Source: Elusimicrobia bacterium UBA6262 | GTDB lineage: Bacteria > CAYTYR01 > UBA6262 | DNA length: 52,859 bases | Assembly (NCBI GenBank): GCA_002441095.1 | Contig: DJVG01000056.1 | Span: 1-52,859, forward strand | Direction of reading: 5' to 3' | In this document: positions 37,519 to 46,856 of the stretch, one piece after another | Numbering within the stretch: the stretch's first letter is position 1 | How the letters are laid out: every line of letters begins with the position of its first letter | The notes under the pieces: generated by a model | The model's input: only the letters and a program-made list of their open reading frames with translations | Databases searched by the model: none | What the model was told of the DNA's origin: nothing | Translations under genes and position numbers: made by a program

Positions 37519-40500
37519 TTATTTATTCTGTTCTTTACGCCATTGTCTTTCTTTTTTCCAGGCATATAACACTGGCACATACAACAAATTCGCGGCAGTG
37601 GCAATCAATAAACCTCCGAATATGGGTGAAGCCATCGGTCTCATAACCTCACTACCGGTGCCGGTGGATAAGACCACCGGGATAAGGGCAATTATGGTGG
37701 TTACAGTGGTCATCATGGCTGGCCGTAATCTGATCAAGCCGGCTTGCACCGTGATATCTTCTATCTCTTTCATCGTGCTAATTTTCTTTTCCCGGAAAAG
37801 CTCCTGCAAATAAGCAATGATCAACACGGCATTGTCCGTAGCTATGCCAAAGAGAGCGATAAATCCCACCCAAACCGCCACGCTCATTTTGAAATCCAGC
37901 AAATACAAATAGAACAACCCGCCCATCAGGGAAATCGGCAATCCTGTGGCTACGATAGCCAGGTCAACCATATTATCAAAAGCTAAATACAAGATGATCA
38001 AGATCACGACCAGGGTAACCGGCAAGACCATTTGCAGCCTTTTCCTGGCTTCGATCTCTGATTCATACTGGCCGCTCCAGGTGACAAAATATCCTTGCGG
38101 TATTTTCAGTTCACCGAAGGCAATTTTCTCCTGCACCACTTTCTGGGCATTATTAACAAAATCAACCAAACCGACCTCATCCTGGTTCACATTCACAAAA
38201 ACACGGGCATACGGCATGGTATTTTCACTGCCGATCATGGCTGGACCAAGCGTTTTCTTCAAAGTCGCCAATTCCGACAAAGGAATCTGCCTTCCCATAG
38301 GAGTAGGAACGTAGATCTTTTTAAGATCCTCCGCTCCCTGCCGCAATTCCCGCATATATCTGATCCGTATAGGATAACGCTCCCGGCCTTCCACGGTGGT
38401 AGAAATATTTTCACCGCCGATAGCGGTCATGATGATATCCTGCACATCTTGTATCTGTAATCCATAGCGGGCGATCTTTTCCCGGTCTATATCAATGGAA
38501 AAATACGGCCGATTACCGAACCTTTCGGCAAAAGGACTCACTGCGCCCTTTACCCCGGCTAAAATCTGCTCGATTTGGATAGCCAGGTTTTCGATTATTT
38601 TCAGGTCCGGGCCGGATACTTTGACCCCTACCGGCGTCTGTATCCCGGTAGCCAGCATGTCAATACGGTTACGAATCGGCTGGGTCATGATCGGGCTTAC
38701 CCCCGGCATTCTGGTGGCTTCGATCAATTCCGCGGATAACTTTTCACGGGTCATGCCTTTACGCCAGAATTTCTGCGGCTTCAGATGGATGATCGTTTCC
38801 AGCATAGTTTCCGGAGCCGGGTCAGTGGCGCTTTCTGCCCTGCCTAATTTACCGACTGCCCATGCCACTTCGTCAGGAAAGTTATTTTTGATGATCTCAT
38901 CCTGTTTCTGCATTACTGCCAGCACTTGGGTCAAAGAAGCGCCTGGCAGCAGTACCGGCATGAACAGCAGGTCGCCTTCGTTCAAAGGCGGCATAAATTC
39001 ACGCTTGATCAATGGCCCGGAAATCACTCCGGCTAAAATTATAACTAAAGCAATGCCGGAAACCGTCTTTTTGTGCCTGAGTGACCAGCGCAGGATTGGT
39101 TCGTAAGCTTTTTGATGCAACCTGGTAGTAACATTACTTTCCACCGAGCGTAACTTACCGTGTAATAAATAATAGCCCAAGGTGGGGATCAGCGTAATAG
39201 CGATAAGGGCTGCTCCCAGCATGGCCAAAGTCTTGGTATAAGCTAAAGGCATAAACAACTTTCCGCTTTGTCCGGTCAAGGTAAATACAGGGATAAAACC
39301 GATGATAGTGGTTAATAAAGCAGTTAATACTGACGGCCCTACTTCCTTGGCTGCGACAATACAAACATCCAGTCTTTCTTCGTTAGTTAGTTTGCCGCCG
39401 CCTTTGTTTTCCCTGGCTTGGGACAGATGCCGGTAAATATTTTCAGTCATCACGATACCGGAATCCACCATCACTCCTATGGCGATGGCTATACCGCCTA
39501 AACTCATCACATTGGCGTCAATACCCAAAAAGTACATGATCAGGAAAGAAAACAATACCCCGACCGGCAAGACCAGGGAAATGATCAAACTGCCCCAGAA
39601 ATGCAGCATATAAACCACGATCACTAAAATAGTGATCAGTATTTCCTGGCTTAAAGCAGATTTTAAAGTATTGATCGTATCATGGATAAGTCCCGAACGG
39701 TCGTAAAAAGGAACTATTTTCACGCCTTTTGGCAATCCCGGGGAAATTTCTGTTATTTTCTTCTTTACCGCTTCTATCACTTGCAGGGGATTAGCCCCGT
39801 AACGCATTAGAACCATGCCGCCGGTAACCTCTTGGCCATTTTTATCCAGGGCATTGCGCCGGAAATCCGGCCCAAGGGTAACCTTGGCTACATTCTTCAC
39901 CAGGACAGGAACCCCTTTATCTGAAGCCATAATGGCAATATTTTCTATGTCTTCAACTTTCTTGATGAAACCAACGCCGCGGATAATGAACTCCATGCCC
40001 CCTTCTTCAAAAACCTTGGCGCCGATATCAATATTGGAACGCTGGACAGCCATCATTAAATGATTCAAACTTACATTGTAAGACAGTAATTTCATTGGAT
40101 CGACATCAATCTGGTATTGCTTCACGTAACCGCCTACACTGGCTACTTCACTTACCCCAGGGACAGAATTTAACTGGTATCTTACATACCAATCCTGGAT
40201 CGAACGCAGCTCTCCCAGGTCATACCCATCCCCTTCCACGGTATACCAGAATATCTGTCCCAGGGCAGTGGCATCGGGCCCCAGCATTGGCATCACGCCC
40301 ATAGGCAAGGTTCCTTGCACACTGTTTAACCGTTCCAGCACCCTGGTACGCGCCCAGTAATAATCCACCCCGTCCTCGAAAATAATATTGACCATACCGA
40401 CGCCAAAAGCCGAGCCGCTACGGATAGCTTTGATCTTAGGAATACCCAGCAATCTGGTAGTCAAAGGATACACGACCTGGTCTTCCACATCTTGCGGACT

Positions 40501-40668
40501 GCGCCCCGGCCAGTCAGCGATAACAATTATCTGCATGTCGCCGATATTAGGGATGGCATCTACAGGCGTATTGCGCATAGCCTGCCAGCCGAAATAAATC
40601 AGCAAGCCAAACGCGGCAATGACTATTAATCTTTTACGCAGACACATTTCTATTATTTTACCGATCAT
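37519..40668 (-). CDS. cusA: RND heavy-metal efflux pump inner-membrane subunit (CusA/CzcA)
   Basis: The 1049-residue RND transporter has about 12 TM helices. Recognisable segments are AIPNIGDMQIIVIADWPGRS, DVEDQVVYPL and the TM4 sequence GGIAIAIGVMVDSGIV with the proton-relay Asp. The MQKQDEI and QPIRNRIDMLATGI segments are of the Cus/Czc type. The conserved Met residues could supply Cu/Ag binding. The ATG at 40668 has GGAG; an extension to 40728 lacks an RBS. With cusB and cusC it forms a tripartite pump spanning both membranes. Confidence 0.92.
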   Translation of the reverse strand: MIGKIIEMCLRKRLIVIAAFGLLIYFGWQAMRNTPVDAIPNIGDMQIIVIADWPGRSPQDVEDQVVYPLTTRLLGIPKIKAIRSGSAFGVGMVNIIFEDGVDYYWARTRVLERLNSVQGTLPMGVMPMLGPDATALGQIFWYTVEGDGYDLGELRSIQDWYVRYQLNSVPGVSEVASVGGYVKQYQIDVDPMKLLSYNVSLNHLMMAVQRSNIDIGAKVFEEGGMEFIIRGVGFIKKVEDIENIAIMASDKGVPVLVKNVAKVTLGPDFRRNALDKNGQEVTGGMVLMRYGANPLQVIEAVKKKITEISPGLPKGVKIVPFYDRSGLIHDTINTLKSALSQEILITILVIVVYMLHFWGSLIISLVLPVGVLFSFLIMYFLGIDANVMSLGGIAIAIGVMVDSGIVMTENIYRHLSQARENKGGGKLTNEERLDVCIVAAKEVGPSVLTALLTTIIGFIPVFTLTGQSGKLFMPLAYTKTLAMLGAALIAITLIPTLGYYLLHGKLRSVESNVTTRLHQKAYEPILRWSLRHKKTVSGIALVIILAGVISGPLIKREFMPPLNEGDLLFMPVLLPGASLTQVLAVMQKQDEIIKNNFPDEVAWAVGKLGRAESATDPAPETMLETIIHLKPQKFWRKGMTREKLSAELIEATRMPGVSPIMTQPIRNRIDMLATGIQTPVGVKVSGPDLKIIENLAIQIEQILAGVKGAVSPFAERFGNRPYFSIDIDREKIARYGLQIQDVQDIIMTAIGGENISTTVEGRERYPIRIRYMRELRQGAEDLKKIYVPTPMGRQIPLSELATLKKTLGPAMIGSENTMPYARVFVNVNQDEVGLVDFVNNAQKVVQEKIAFGELKIPQGYFVTWSGQYESEIEARKRLQMVLPVTLVVILIILYLAFDNMVDLAIVATGLPISLMGGLFYLYLLDFKMSVAVWVGFIALFGIATDNAVLIIAYLQELFREKKISTMKEIEDITVQAGLIRLRPAMMTTVTTIIALIPVVLSTGTGSEVMRPMASPIFGGLLIATAANLLYVPVLYAWKKERQWRKEQNK

Positions 40669-40743
40669 AATTACTCCAATTATTTTTATTTCATTGCTGC
40701 CTCGATAATTTATAGGCCAATGGGACATCTGTGATCTTCTTTA

Positions 40744-42069
40744 TTAATGTAGATGTCCGACCGGCATACTTTCAGCTCCTGGCTCTTCTTTCTTAGTTTC
40801 ACCGGCGATAGCGCCGCTATAAGCAGAGCTCACTCCTGTTCCGCTGATAATACTCTGCGAATCGATCAGGAAATTGGCCCGGCTTACCACCTTCTCGCTA
40901 TTCCTAAGTCCCTTCAGAACCGGATAGTACTTTTGTAACCTTTCTCCTCCAGCGGCATTTGCCTCTGTGCCGATCTCAATATCTCTTCTCTCATATTTAC
41001 CGGCACCTTTATCTATCCAGACAACCTTGCGTAATCCCGTGTCCAGCACCGCTTCTTTGGGCACCGCCAGCTTTTCCCCGAGATCAATATTAATCACCGC
41101 GTTCACATACATTCCTGGTTTTAGCTTAAACTCATGATTGGCAATTTCCGCCCGGATCTTTACAGAGCGGGTCATTTCATTCAGGACTGGATCAATAGCT
41201 TTAATGGTCCCGGGGAATATCTCATTGGGCACTGCTTCGGTTAGCACGTCTACTTTATCGCCAACCTTCACCATTGGCGCATCTTCCTGGTAAACATCAG
41301 CATAAACCCAGACTGAATGACCGGCTATGACCAAATTATTTTGCACCGTTCCGGATCGCTCAATCTCCGTAATCTGTTCGGCGCTCATTCCTAATAAGGT
41401 TAGCCGGTATTTTGCCCGCTCTACTATATTGCCGGCGCGTTTTATGACCTCCGGTTCCGGGCTATTTTCCAGTTTTTTCACAGTTTCAATACTGGTCAAA
41501 TACTCTTGTTGAGCTACAACCAAGTCCGGATCGTAGGCAATTCTCCCTACGGTGCGAATCTCTTTAAATAAATCTCTTATCTTAACTTGCACGCTGGCTA
41601 CCTGCGCCCGGGTGATCTCATCACTCTTCAATTTAACCGTAGTTGGTTGGTCCGCTGATTCTGCGCCCAGGGAAGTTTCTTCTTCCTCATATACCGGGAT
41701 ATAATCCATACCCATATCATCTTTCATCGGTACCGGCGAAGTTATACTGCCATTCATGGGATTTCTATAAAAAAGAAGCTTTCTTTCCTTTTTGTCTTGA
41801 GTAGAAGAAACAATTATTTCATTTTCATATACCGGTATCAAATCCATATTGCAGATGGGACAATTCCCCGGGCCATCCTGTTTCACATCAGGATGCATAG
41901 CGCAGGTCCAATACTTTATTTTTCTCTCTTTATTACTAGCCTGCTCGGTGTTTCTTTTGCCGTCTGCCGGCACGGTTGATTTCCTGATCCGGCTAACAAA
42001 TAACCATCCTATGATCAGAATAATTAAAACAAAAATGGACAACCTTATTTTCATAATCTTTTTGGTCAT
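40744..42069 (-). CDS. cusB: RND efflux periplasmic adaptor (CusB) with heavy-metal-binding domain
   Basis: The 441-residue adaptor has an N-terminal membrane anchor (IRLSIFVLIILIIGWLFV). A zinc-ribbon-like heavy-metal-binding domain follows (YWTCAMHPDVK, NCPICNMDLIPVY) and a second Met-rich half (FYRNPMNGSITSPVPMKDDM). The adaptor core (barrel-sandwich, beta-barrel) includes VWVYADVYQEDAPMVKVGD and KPGMYVNAVI. The domain organisation is typical of CusB-like proteins. CAGGAGG precedes the ATG. It links CusA to CusC. Confidence 0.9.
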   Translation of the reverse strand: MTKKIMKIRLSIFVLIILIIGWLFVSRIRKSTVPADGKRNTEQASNKERKIKYWTCAMHPDVKQDGPGNCPICNMDLIPVYENEIIVSSTQDKKERKLLFYRNPMNGSITSPVPMKDDMGMDYIPVYEEEETSLGAESADQPTTVKLKSDEITRAQVASVQVKIRDLFKEIRTVGRIAYDPDLVVAQQEYLTSIETVKKLENSPEPEVIKRAGNIVERAKYRLTLLGMSAEQITEIERSGTVQNNLVIAGHSVWVYADVYQEDAPMVKVGDKVDVLTEAVPNEIFPGTIKAIDPVLNEMTRSVKIRAEIANHEFKLKPGMYVNAVINIDLGEKLAVPKEAVLDTGLRKVVWIDKGAGKYERRDIEIGTEANAAGGERLQKYYPVLKGLRNSEKVVSRANFLIDSQSIISGTGVSSAYSGAIAGETKKEEPGAESMPVGHLH

Positions 42070-42088
42070 GATCTTGTCCTCCTGATAA

Positions 42089-43342
42089 TTAAGGCAAATC
42101 TGCGCCGATCGCCTCTTCTAGCTCTGCTTTAGCCATCTGATAATCAACCAATCTCATATAATGATCCAATTTTAAGTCTAAATACATCCGCTGGCTATCC
42201 AAGAGATCCAGAAAGCTCATTTTACCGTTCTCATAAGCTGTCTGGGAAACTTTTAAAACCTGTTCTGCCTGCGGCACAATGCTGTTTTTATATAAATTCG
42301 CCTGCCGTAAAGCTGTATCAGTCTCCAGATACATCTTCTTTACCTCAAAGAACAGCATGTTCTCCATAGCCTGATAATCCGCCTGCTGCATCTCTTTTTC
42401 AGCTTGCATCTCTTTAACCATATATTTTTGATTTCTCCAAAACCATAAAGGAACAGTTATATTAAACATCCCATCCCAGCCTTTCAGTTCGTCCATCATT
42501 TCTCTCTGCTTAAAAGTGATCATAAAATCCGGCAAGTATTCCCTTTTACTCAGGGACAGCTTAAGCTCGCTCTGCTTTACCTGGTAGCCGGCAGTTTTCA
42601 ATTCGGGACGATTGTTCTTAGCTAGCTCATATAAACTATCCAGCTGATAGTTAAATTTATTACTGTCAGTATATTGCGGCCGGCCCAGAACGGTATCAGG
42701 ATCGCGGTTAAGCAGTAAATTCAATTTCGCCTCAATGATCTGCTTTTTATTTTCCAAGGTGATGAGGTTGTTATTTATTTTCGAAAGTTCTATTTGCGCT
42801 TTCAAAGCTTCCGCTAAGCTGGCTTGGCCCAGGCTGTATTTTCTTTCCGCCACCTTGACCGTCTGTCCCAGCAGCCGGCTGTTTTCGTCATTAACCTCTA
42901 TGGCTTTATAATTAAAATAAAGCTCAAAATAGGATCTTTTTATCTGCGCGATTAATTTTCTTTGCTTGGCAGTATATTCTTGTTCAGAAATACCGACGCC
43001 AGCCTGGCTGATCTTGCTTTTTAAAGACAATTTGCCTGGCCAGGGTATCATCTGGGAAAAAGTATACATTTTCATTTCCGCCTGGCCAAACCTGAGGCTG
43101 CCCTTGGGAATATTCTCGTATTCTAACCCCAGCCACGGATCCGGCAGAGTGGCAGACGATTTTATGCGGCTTTGGCCGGCTTCGATTTTTGCCTCTAAAG
43201 CTTTTAATTCCGGGTTTTCTTTTAAGGCCAATTCAATAACCTGTTCCAAGGTCATATCTATTTTTTCCGCGGCGATCAGGCTACTCGCGCCAAACAGAAT
43301 TAGGCCAATTATAAAAACAGGAAAAATATTCTTGGTAATCAT
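42089..43342 (-). CDS. cusC: TolC-family outer-membrane efflux protein (CusC-like)
   Basis: The 417-residue protein has a signal peptide (MITKNIFPVFIIGLILFGASSLIAA) and the two TolC repeats, each beginning with MTLEQVIELALKENPELK or SLYELAKNNRPELKTA. Long coiled-coil helices dominate. The ATG at 43342 follows the csoR stop directly; the longer frame to 43369 overlaps csoR and is rejected. It forms the outer-membrane channel of the copper pump. Confidence 0.9.
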   Translation of the reverse strand: MITKNIFPVFIIGLILFGASSLIAAEKIDMTLEQVIELALKENPELKALEAKIEAGQSRIKSSATLPDPWLGLEYENIPKGSLRFGQAEMKMYTFSQMIPWPGKLSLKSKISQAGVGISEQEYTAKQRKLIAQIKRSYFELYFNYKAIEVNDENSRLLGQTVKVAERKYSLGQASLAEALKAQIELSKINNNLITLENKKQIIEAKLNLLLNRDPDTVLGRPQYTDSNKFNYQLDSLYELAKNNRPELKTAGYQVKQSELKLSLSKREYLPDFMITFKQREMMDELKGWDGMFNITVPLWFWRNQKYMVKEMQAEKEMQQADYQAMENMLFFEVKKMYLETDTALRQANLYKNSIVPQAEQVLKVSQTAYENGKMSFLDLLDSQRMYLDLKLDHYMRLVDYQMAKAELEEAIGADLP

Positions 43343-43343
43343 C

Positions 43344-43643
43344 TTATCCCGCCTTCCTGAACCTAGCAATCAAATCCACTACTTCTTCGATCTTTTTCTG
43401 TTTTTCCAGCTCCGACTTTCCCTGCAGGCAGTTGACCACACATCCATTTATGTGTTTTTTAAATATCTCGTTCTCGATCCGGTAAAGCGCGCCGATGATC
43501 GAATGCAATTGGGTCATAATATCCACGCAATAGCGCTTTTCTTCGATCATCTTTTGGATCCCGCGGATCTGTCCTTCGATCTTCCTTAAATATTCCAATT
43601 GCTCATTATGCGTCGTTTGCTGGGTTGTCTTCTTCTTTACCAT
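43344..43643 (-). CDS. csoR: CsoR-family copper-sensing repressor
   Basis: The 99-residue all-helical repressor has IEGQIRGIQKMIEEKRYC and the Cu(I) ligands Cys39, His65 and Cys69 (RYCVDIM, FKKHINGC). CsoR binds DNA when copper-free and releases it on Cu(I) binding. A CsoR-like operator lies in front of the gene. It is the first gene of the copper operon. RcnR/FrmR family alternatives are less likely given the genes that follow. Confidence 0.92.
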   Translation of the reverse strand: MVKKKTTQQTTHNEQLEYLRKIEGQIRGIQKMIEEKRYCVDIMTQLHSIIGALYRIENEIFKKHINGCVVNCLQGKSELEKQKKIEEVVDLIARFRKAG

Positions 43644-43670
43644 TTAATGTATCCTCCTAAAAGAATATAC

Positions 43671-43690
43671 TATACCCCCCTACCCTATAT
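43671..43690. promoter_or_regulatory. Candidate CsoR operator
   Basis: TATACCCCCCTACCCTATAT is flanked by TATA on both sides and has the C-tract/G-tract form of known CsoR sites. TATAGT-like -10 words lie beside it on the minus strand, so a bound repressor would block the promoter. AGGAGG at 43653-43658 is the csoR RBS. Confidence 0.65.
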
Positions 43691-43718
43691 CAGGCGATTA
43701 AAAAAACACCTGGTAAGC

Positions 43719-44870
43719 TTATAACACTTTCACTCTTACCGGAGAAGCGGCAGTTTCTTGATTTTGTTGACTTTTATCTACCTTGCTTAAAGCTTGTCTA
43801 ATATCTTCTTTCAAATCGTCTTTATCTTCAATACCTATGGATAACCGTACCAGATTGTTTTTGATCCCTCTTTTTAATCTCTCTTCCCTGGGTATGGAGC
43901 CATGGGTCATCCGGGGAGGATAGCAGACCAGTGACTCTACCCCGCCCAGGCTTTCTGCCAGCAGGAATATCTTCAATGTTGCCAGGAATCTCTCTACTGC
44001 CGGATAGCCGCCCTTTAATTCAAAACTGATCATTCCCCCAAATCCGGGATAATAGATTTTTTCGACGCGCGGATGTATTCTCAGGAACTTAACCAGGTAT
44101 TTTGCGTTACGGTCATGTTCCCGCATCCGCACAGATAAAGTCTTTATACCGCGTAACACCAGCCAGCTATCCCAAATACCGGGAACCGCGCCAGCGGCAT
44201 TCTGGTAAAACTTAAGGCTTTGATATATTTCTTCCTTCGAAGTAATGACCGCTCCCCCGACCACATCGCTGTGTCCGGCTAAATACTTAGTGGTGCTGTG
44301 TACTACAATATCCGCTCCCAAGTCCAGCGGTCGCTGGAAATAAGGACTGGCGAAGGTATTATCCACTGCCAGTAATATCTTTTTATTCCTGAGTTTTTTA
44401 ACTAACCTGCCAATATCGATCGTTTTCAAGAGCGGATTAGTGGGGGTTTCTATCCAGACCATTTTAGTGTTCTTCCGGATCGCTCTGGCAAAGGAATCCA
44501 GATCATCAACCTCAGCATAAGTGACCTGTAATCCCCAGCGCTTGAATACTTTTTCTAAAAGGCGGTATGTGCCGCCGTAAATATCATCACCCACTATTAT
44601 ATGATCGCCTTTTTTCAATAAATTAAGCACGGCTGTGGTTGCCGCTACACCAGAGGCAAAAGCTAATCCGTATTTTCCGGATTCCAGTGCCGCTAAAGTT
44701 TCTTCCAAAGCTTTCCGGGTCGGATTACCGGTACGTGAATATTCATAGCCTTTGTGCTTGCCGACAGCTTCTTGCTCGAACGTGGAAGCCTGGTAAACAG
44801 GGACTATAACCGCCCCGGTTTGCGGATCAGGTTTTTGCCCAATATGTATGGCTTTAGTTTCAAAACGCAT
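43719..44870 (-). CDS. Cystathionine gamma-lyase/synthase family PLP enzyme
   Basis: The 383-residue PLP enzyme of the Cys/Met metabolism family has YSRTGNPTR, FASGVAATTAV, YGGTYRLLEKVF and the PLP-Lys in HSTTKYLAGHSDVVGG. The C-terminus has LAESLGGVESL. Next to a CBS-type gene it is most likely cystathionine gamma-lyase (cystathionine to cysteine). The family normally has a PGLxxHPxHxxAKxQMSGFGGM segment; here IYYPG runs directly into FGGMISFEL, so about 16 residues of that loop are missing in frame. Otherwise the enzyme looks intact. The RBS is AGGAGAGAGG. CGL versus CGS cannot be settled from sequence alone. Confidence 0.85.
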   Translation of the reverse strand: MRFETKAIHIGQKPDPQTGAVIVPVYQASTFEQEAVGKHKGYEYSRTGNPTRKALEETLAALESGKYGLAFASGVAATTAVLNLLKKGDHIIVGDDIYGGTYRLLEKVFKRWGLQVTYAEVDDLDSFARAIRKNTKMVWIETPTNPLLKTIDIGRLVKKLRNKKILLAVDNTFASPYFQRPLDLGADIVVHSTTKYLAGHSDVVGGAVITSKEEIYQSLKFYQNAAGAVPGIWDSWLVLRGIKTLSVRMREHDRNAKYLVKFLRIHPRVEKIYYPGFGGMISFELKGGYPAVERFLATLKIFLLAESLGGVESLVCYPPRMTHGSIPREERLKRGIKNNLVRLSIGIEDKDDLKEDIRQALSKVDKSQQNQETAASPVRVKVL

Positions 44871-44892
44871 GTTAGGATCCTCTCTCCTAAAT

Positions 44893-46251
44893 CTACTCCT
44901 TATGGCTTATCCAATAATTGATCAGGTCGGCCCTCGTTAATACCCCTAATGGGTAGCCGCTCCTGGTAATAATTATCCCGGTGCTTCCTGAAAGCAAAAC
45001 CCGGTAAGCTTCTCCTATTTCTGTTTCTTCGTCAACTGTGGGCAAAGCTTTTCCCATCACGGGCCCTATCTCTTGCTGGTCGAAATCAATGCTGTCATGC
45101 GAAAATTTCATTAACGATGCTTCATCCAGGCTGCCGGCTAACTGGCCGTGATCTATGACGGGCAATTGTGAAATACCGTAAGCTTGCATCACTTTAACCG
45201 CAGTATTCAAATTATCTTTGGAGCTTAACGATATCAAAGCTGGCAGTTCCTGTTTGGCAGACAGGATCTCTTTTACCGCTATTCTTCTAGTTGTCGCCCC
45301 TTCCCAGAAACCATTCTCCTGCATCCAGGAATCGGAAAATATTTTAGATAAGTAATTCCGGCCGGTATCAGGAAGCAGTACCACAATGAATTTGGGCTGT
45401 TCCAGGCGTTGGGCGTACTTCAGAGCTCCGGCCAAAGCAGTACCAGCTGATCCGCCCGCTAGAATGCCTTCTTCCCTGGCCAACCGGCGGGCAATATTAA
45501 ATGATTCTTTATCACTTACCCTGATCATTTCATCAACTAATTGCCGATTAAAAGCCTTAGGGATAAAATCTTCCCCAATCCCTTCCACTTTGTATGAATG
45601 AGGACTGCCACCGGACAGGATTGAACCTTCCGGATCTGCCCCTACTACAACAATATCCTGGTTTTTCTCTTTTAGGTATTTTGCTGTGCCGGAAATTGTT
45701 CCTCCAGTACCCATGCCGGCGACAAAAACCTCTACCTGGCCGTCACTATCTTCCCAGATCTCCGGGCCAGTAGTAAGATAATGCGCCTGTGGATTATTCT
45801 GATTGGCAAATTGGTTCGGCCGGAAAGCTCCGGGAATTTCCCGGGACAGCCTTTCCGCTACGCCGTTATAGCTATCCGGCGAATCAGGCGGGACAGAAGT
45901 TGGCGTGATCACCACCTCTGCGCCATATGCTTTCAGCAGGTTAACTTTATCCTGACTCATTTTATCCGGCATGACAAAGATGCAACGGTATTTCTTTACC
46001 GCCGCCACCAGCGCCAAGCCCACACCGGTATTACCGGCCGTGGCTTCAATAATGGTGCCACCTGGCTTCAGCAGGCCAGCTTTTTCTGCGGCCTCGATCA
46101 TCGCCAGACCGATACGGTCTTTGACACTGCCACCGGGATTAAAAAATTCAACCTTGGCATAAATTGTCGACCTGATATCTTTTGTCAGGTTGTTCAATTT
46201 TATAAGTGGTGTCCGGCCGATAGTTTCTAAAATGTTATTGGCTTTAACCAT
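44893..46251 (-). CDS. Cystathionine beta-synthase-like enzyme with C-terminal CBS domains
   Basis: The 452-residue PLP enzyme has a fold-type II catalytic core (1-310) with PLP-Lys in GGSVKDRIG, substrate loop EATAGNTGVGLAL and GMGTGGTISG. A regulatory tandem-CBS region (about 335-450) follows with KVMQAYGISQLPVID and YPLGVLTRADLINY. This is the layout of cystathionine beta-synthase, which joins serine (or OAS) and homocysteine. It lies 22 bases before the CGL-type gene, forming a reverse transsulfuration pair. No heme domain is present. AAGGATT precedes the ATG. Confidence 0.88.
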   Translation of the reverse strand: MVKANNILETIGRTPLIKLNNLTKDIRSTIYAKVEFFNPGGSVKDRIGLAMIEAAEKAGLLKPGGTIIEATAGNTGVGLALVAAVKKYRCIFVMPDKMSQDKVNLLKAYGAEVVITPTSVPPDSPDSYNGVAERLSREIPGAFRPNQFANQNNPQAHYLTTGPEIWEDSDGQVEVFVAGMGTGGTISGTAKYLKEKNQDIVVVGADPEGSILSGGSPHSYKVEGIGEDFIPKAFNRQLVDEMIRVSDKESFNIARRLAREEGILAGGSAGTALAGALKYAQRLEQPKFIVVLLPDTGRNYLSKIFSDSWMQENGFWEGATTRRIAVKEILSAKQELPALISLSSKDNLNTAVKVMQAYGISQLPVIDHGQLAGSLDEASLMKFSHDSIDFDQQEIGPVMGKALPTVDEETEIGEAYRVLLSGSTGIIITRSGYPLGVLTRADLINYWISHKE

Positions 46252-46253
46252 AA

Positions 46254-46856
46254 TTAATCCTTCTTAATTAGAAATATGCCTGTCTCTGCCCGTAGGTTAG
46301 GCAAAAACCTGATGATCTTGTTAGCGCTGATGGAGATCTTTCTCTTTACGGTTATTCCCCGTTTCGCGCAATAATTTTCAAAATCCAGCAAACTCAGGAA
46401 ATGCAAATTGGGCGTGTTAAACCATTCAAAAGGTAACGCCGGGGTAACCGGCACACGTCCGCGAAAAGCTAATTGCCAGCGAGCTTTAAAGTGCACAAAA
46501 TTAGGAAATCCCACGATCACTTTTTTCCCTAAGCGCAAAGCTTCCTGCAAAACCGTATCTGGATAGATCACCTGCTGGAGACTCTGGTCCAGGATAACAT
46601 AATCAAAAGATTTATCACCCCAGTCTTTCAGGCCTGAATCGAGGTCGCCATGAAATACGCTCAATCCTTTAGCCACACACTTATAAATGGCCTGCTCGTC
46701 AATCTCTATTCCCTGACCTTCTACTTGTTTCTTCTTTAGTAAATACGCCAGCAGTTCGCCGTCCCCGCAACCAAGATCCAAGACTGTAGCCTGCGGCTTA
46801 ATCAGGTCGGCGATCTGCCGGTGCTCAAAACTTATACCATTAGATTGAATACTCAT
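46254..46856 (-). CDS. metW: MetW, methyltransferase-fold partner of MetX
   Basis: The 200-residue protein has the SAM-type motif VLDLGCGDGELLAYLL, EIDEQAIYKCVAKG and the MetW signature DQSLQQVIYPDTVLQEALRL. MetW is required for MetX activity in several bacteria. The ATG at 46856 has GGAGAAG and overlaps the metX gene by 17 bases; the longer frame to 46883 reads into metX. metX-metW coupling is typical. Confidence 0.93.
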   Translation of the reverse strand: MSIQSNGISFEHRQIADLIKPQATVLDLGCGDGELLAYLLKKKQVEGQGIEIDEQAIYKCVAKGLSVFHGDLDSGLKDWGDKSFDYVILDQSLQQVIYPDTVLQEALRLGKKVIVGFPNFVHFKARWQLAFRGRVPVTPALPFEWFNTPNLHFLSLLDFENYCAKRGITVKRKISISANKIIRFLPNLRAETGIFLIKKD

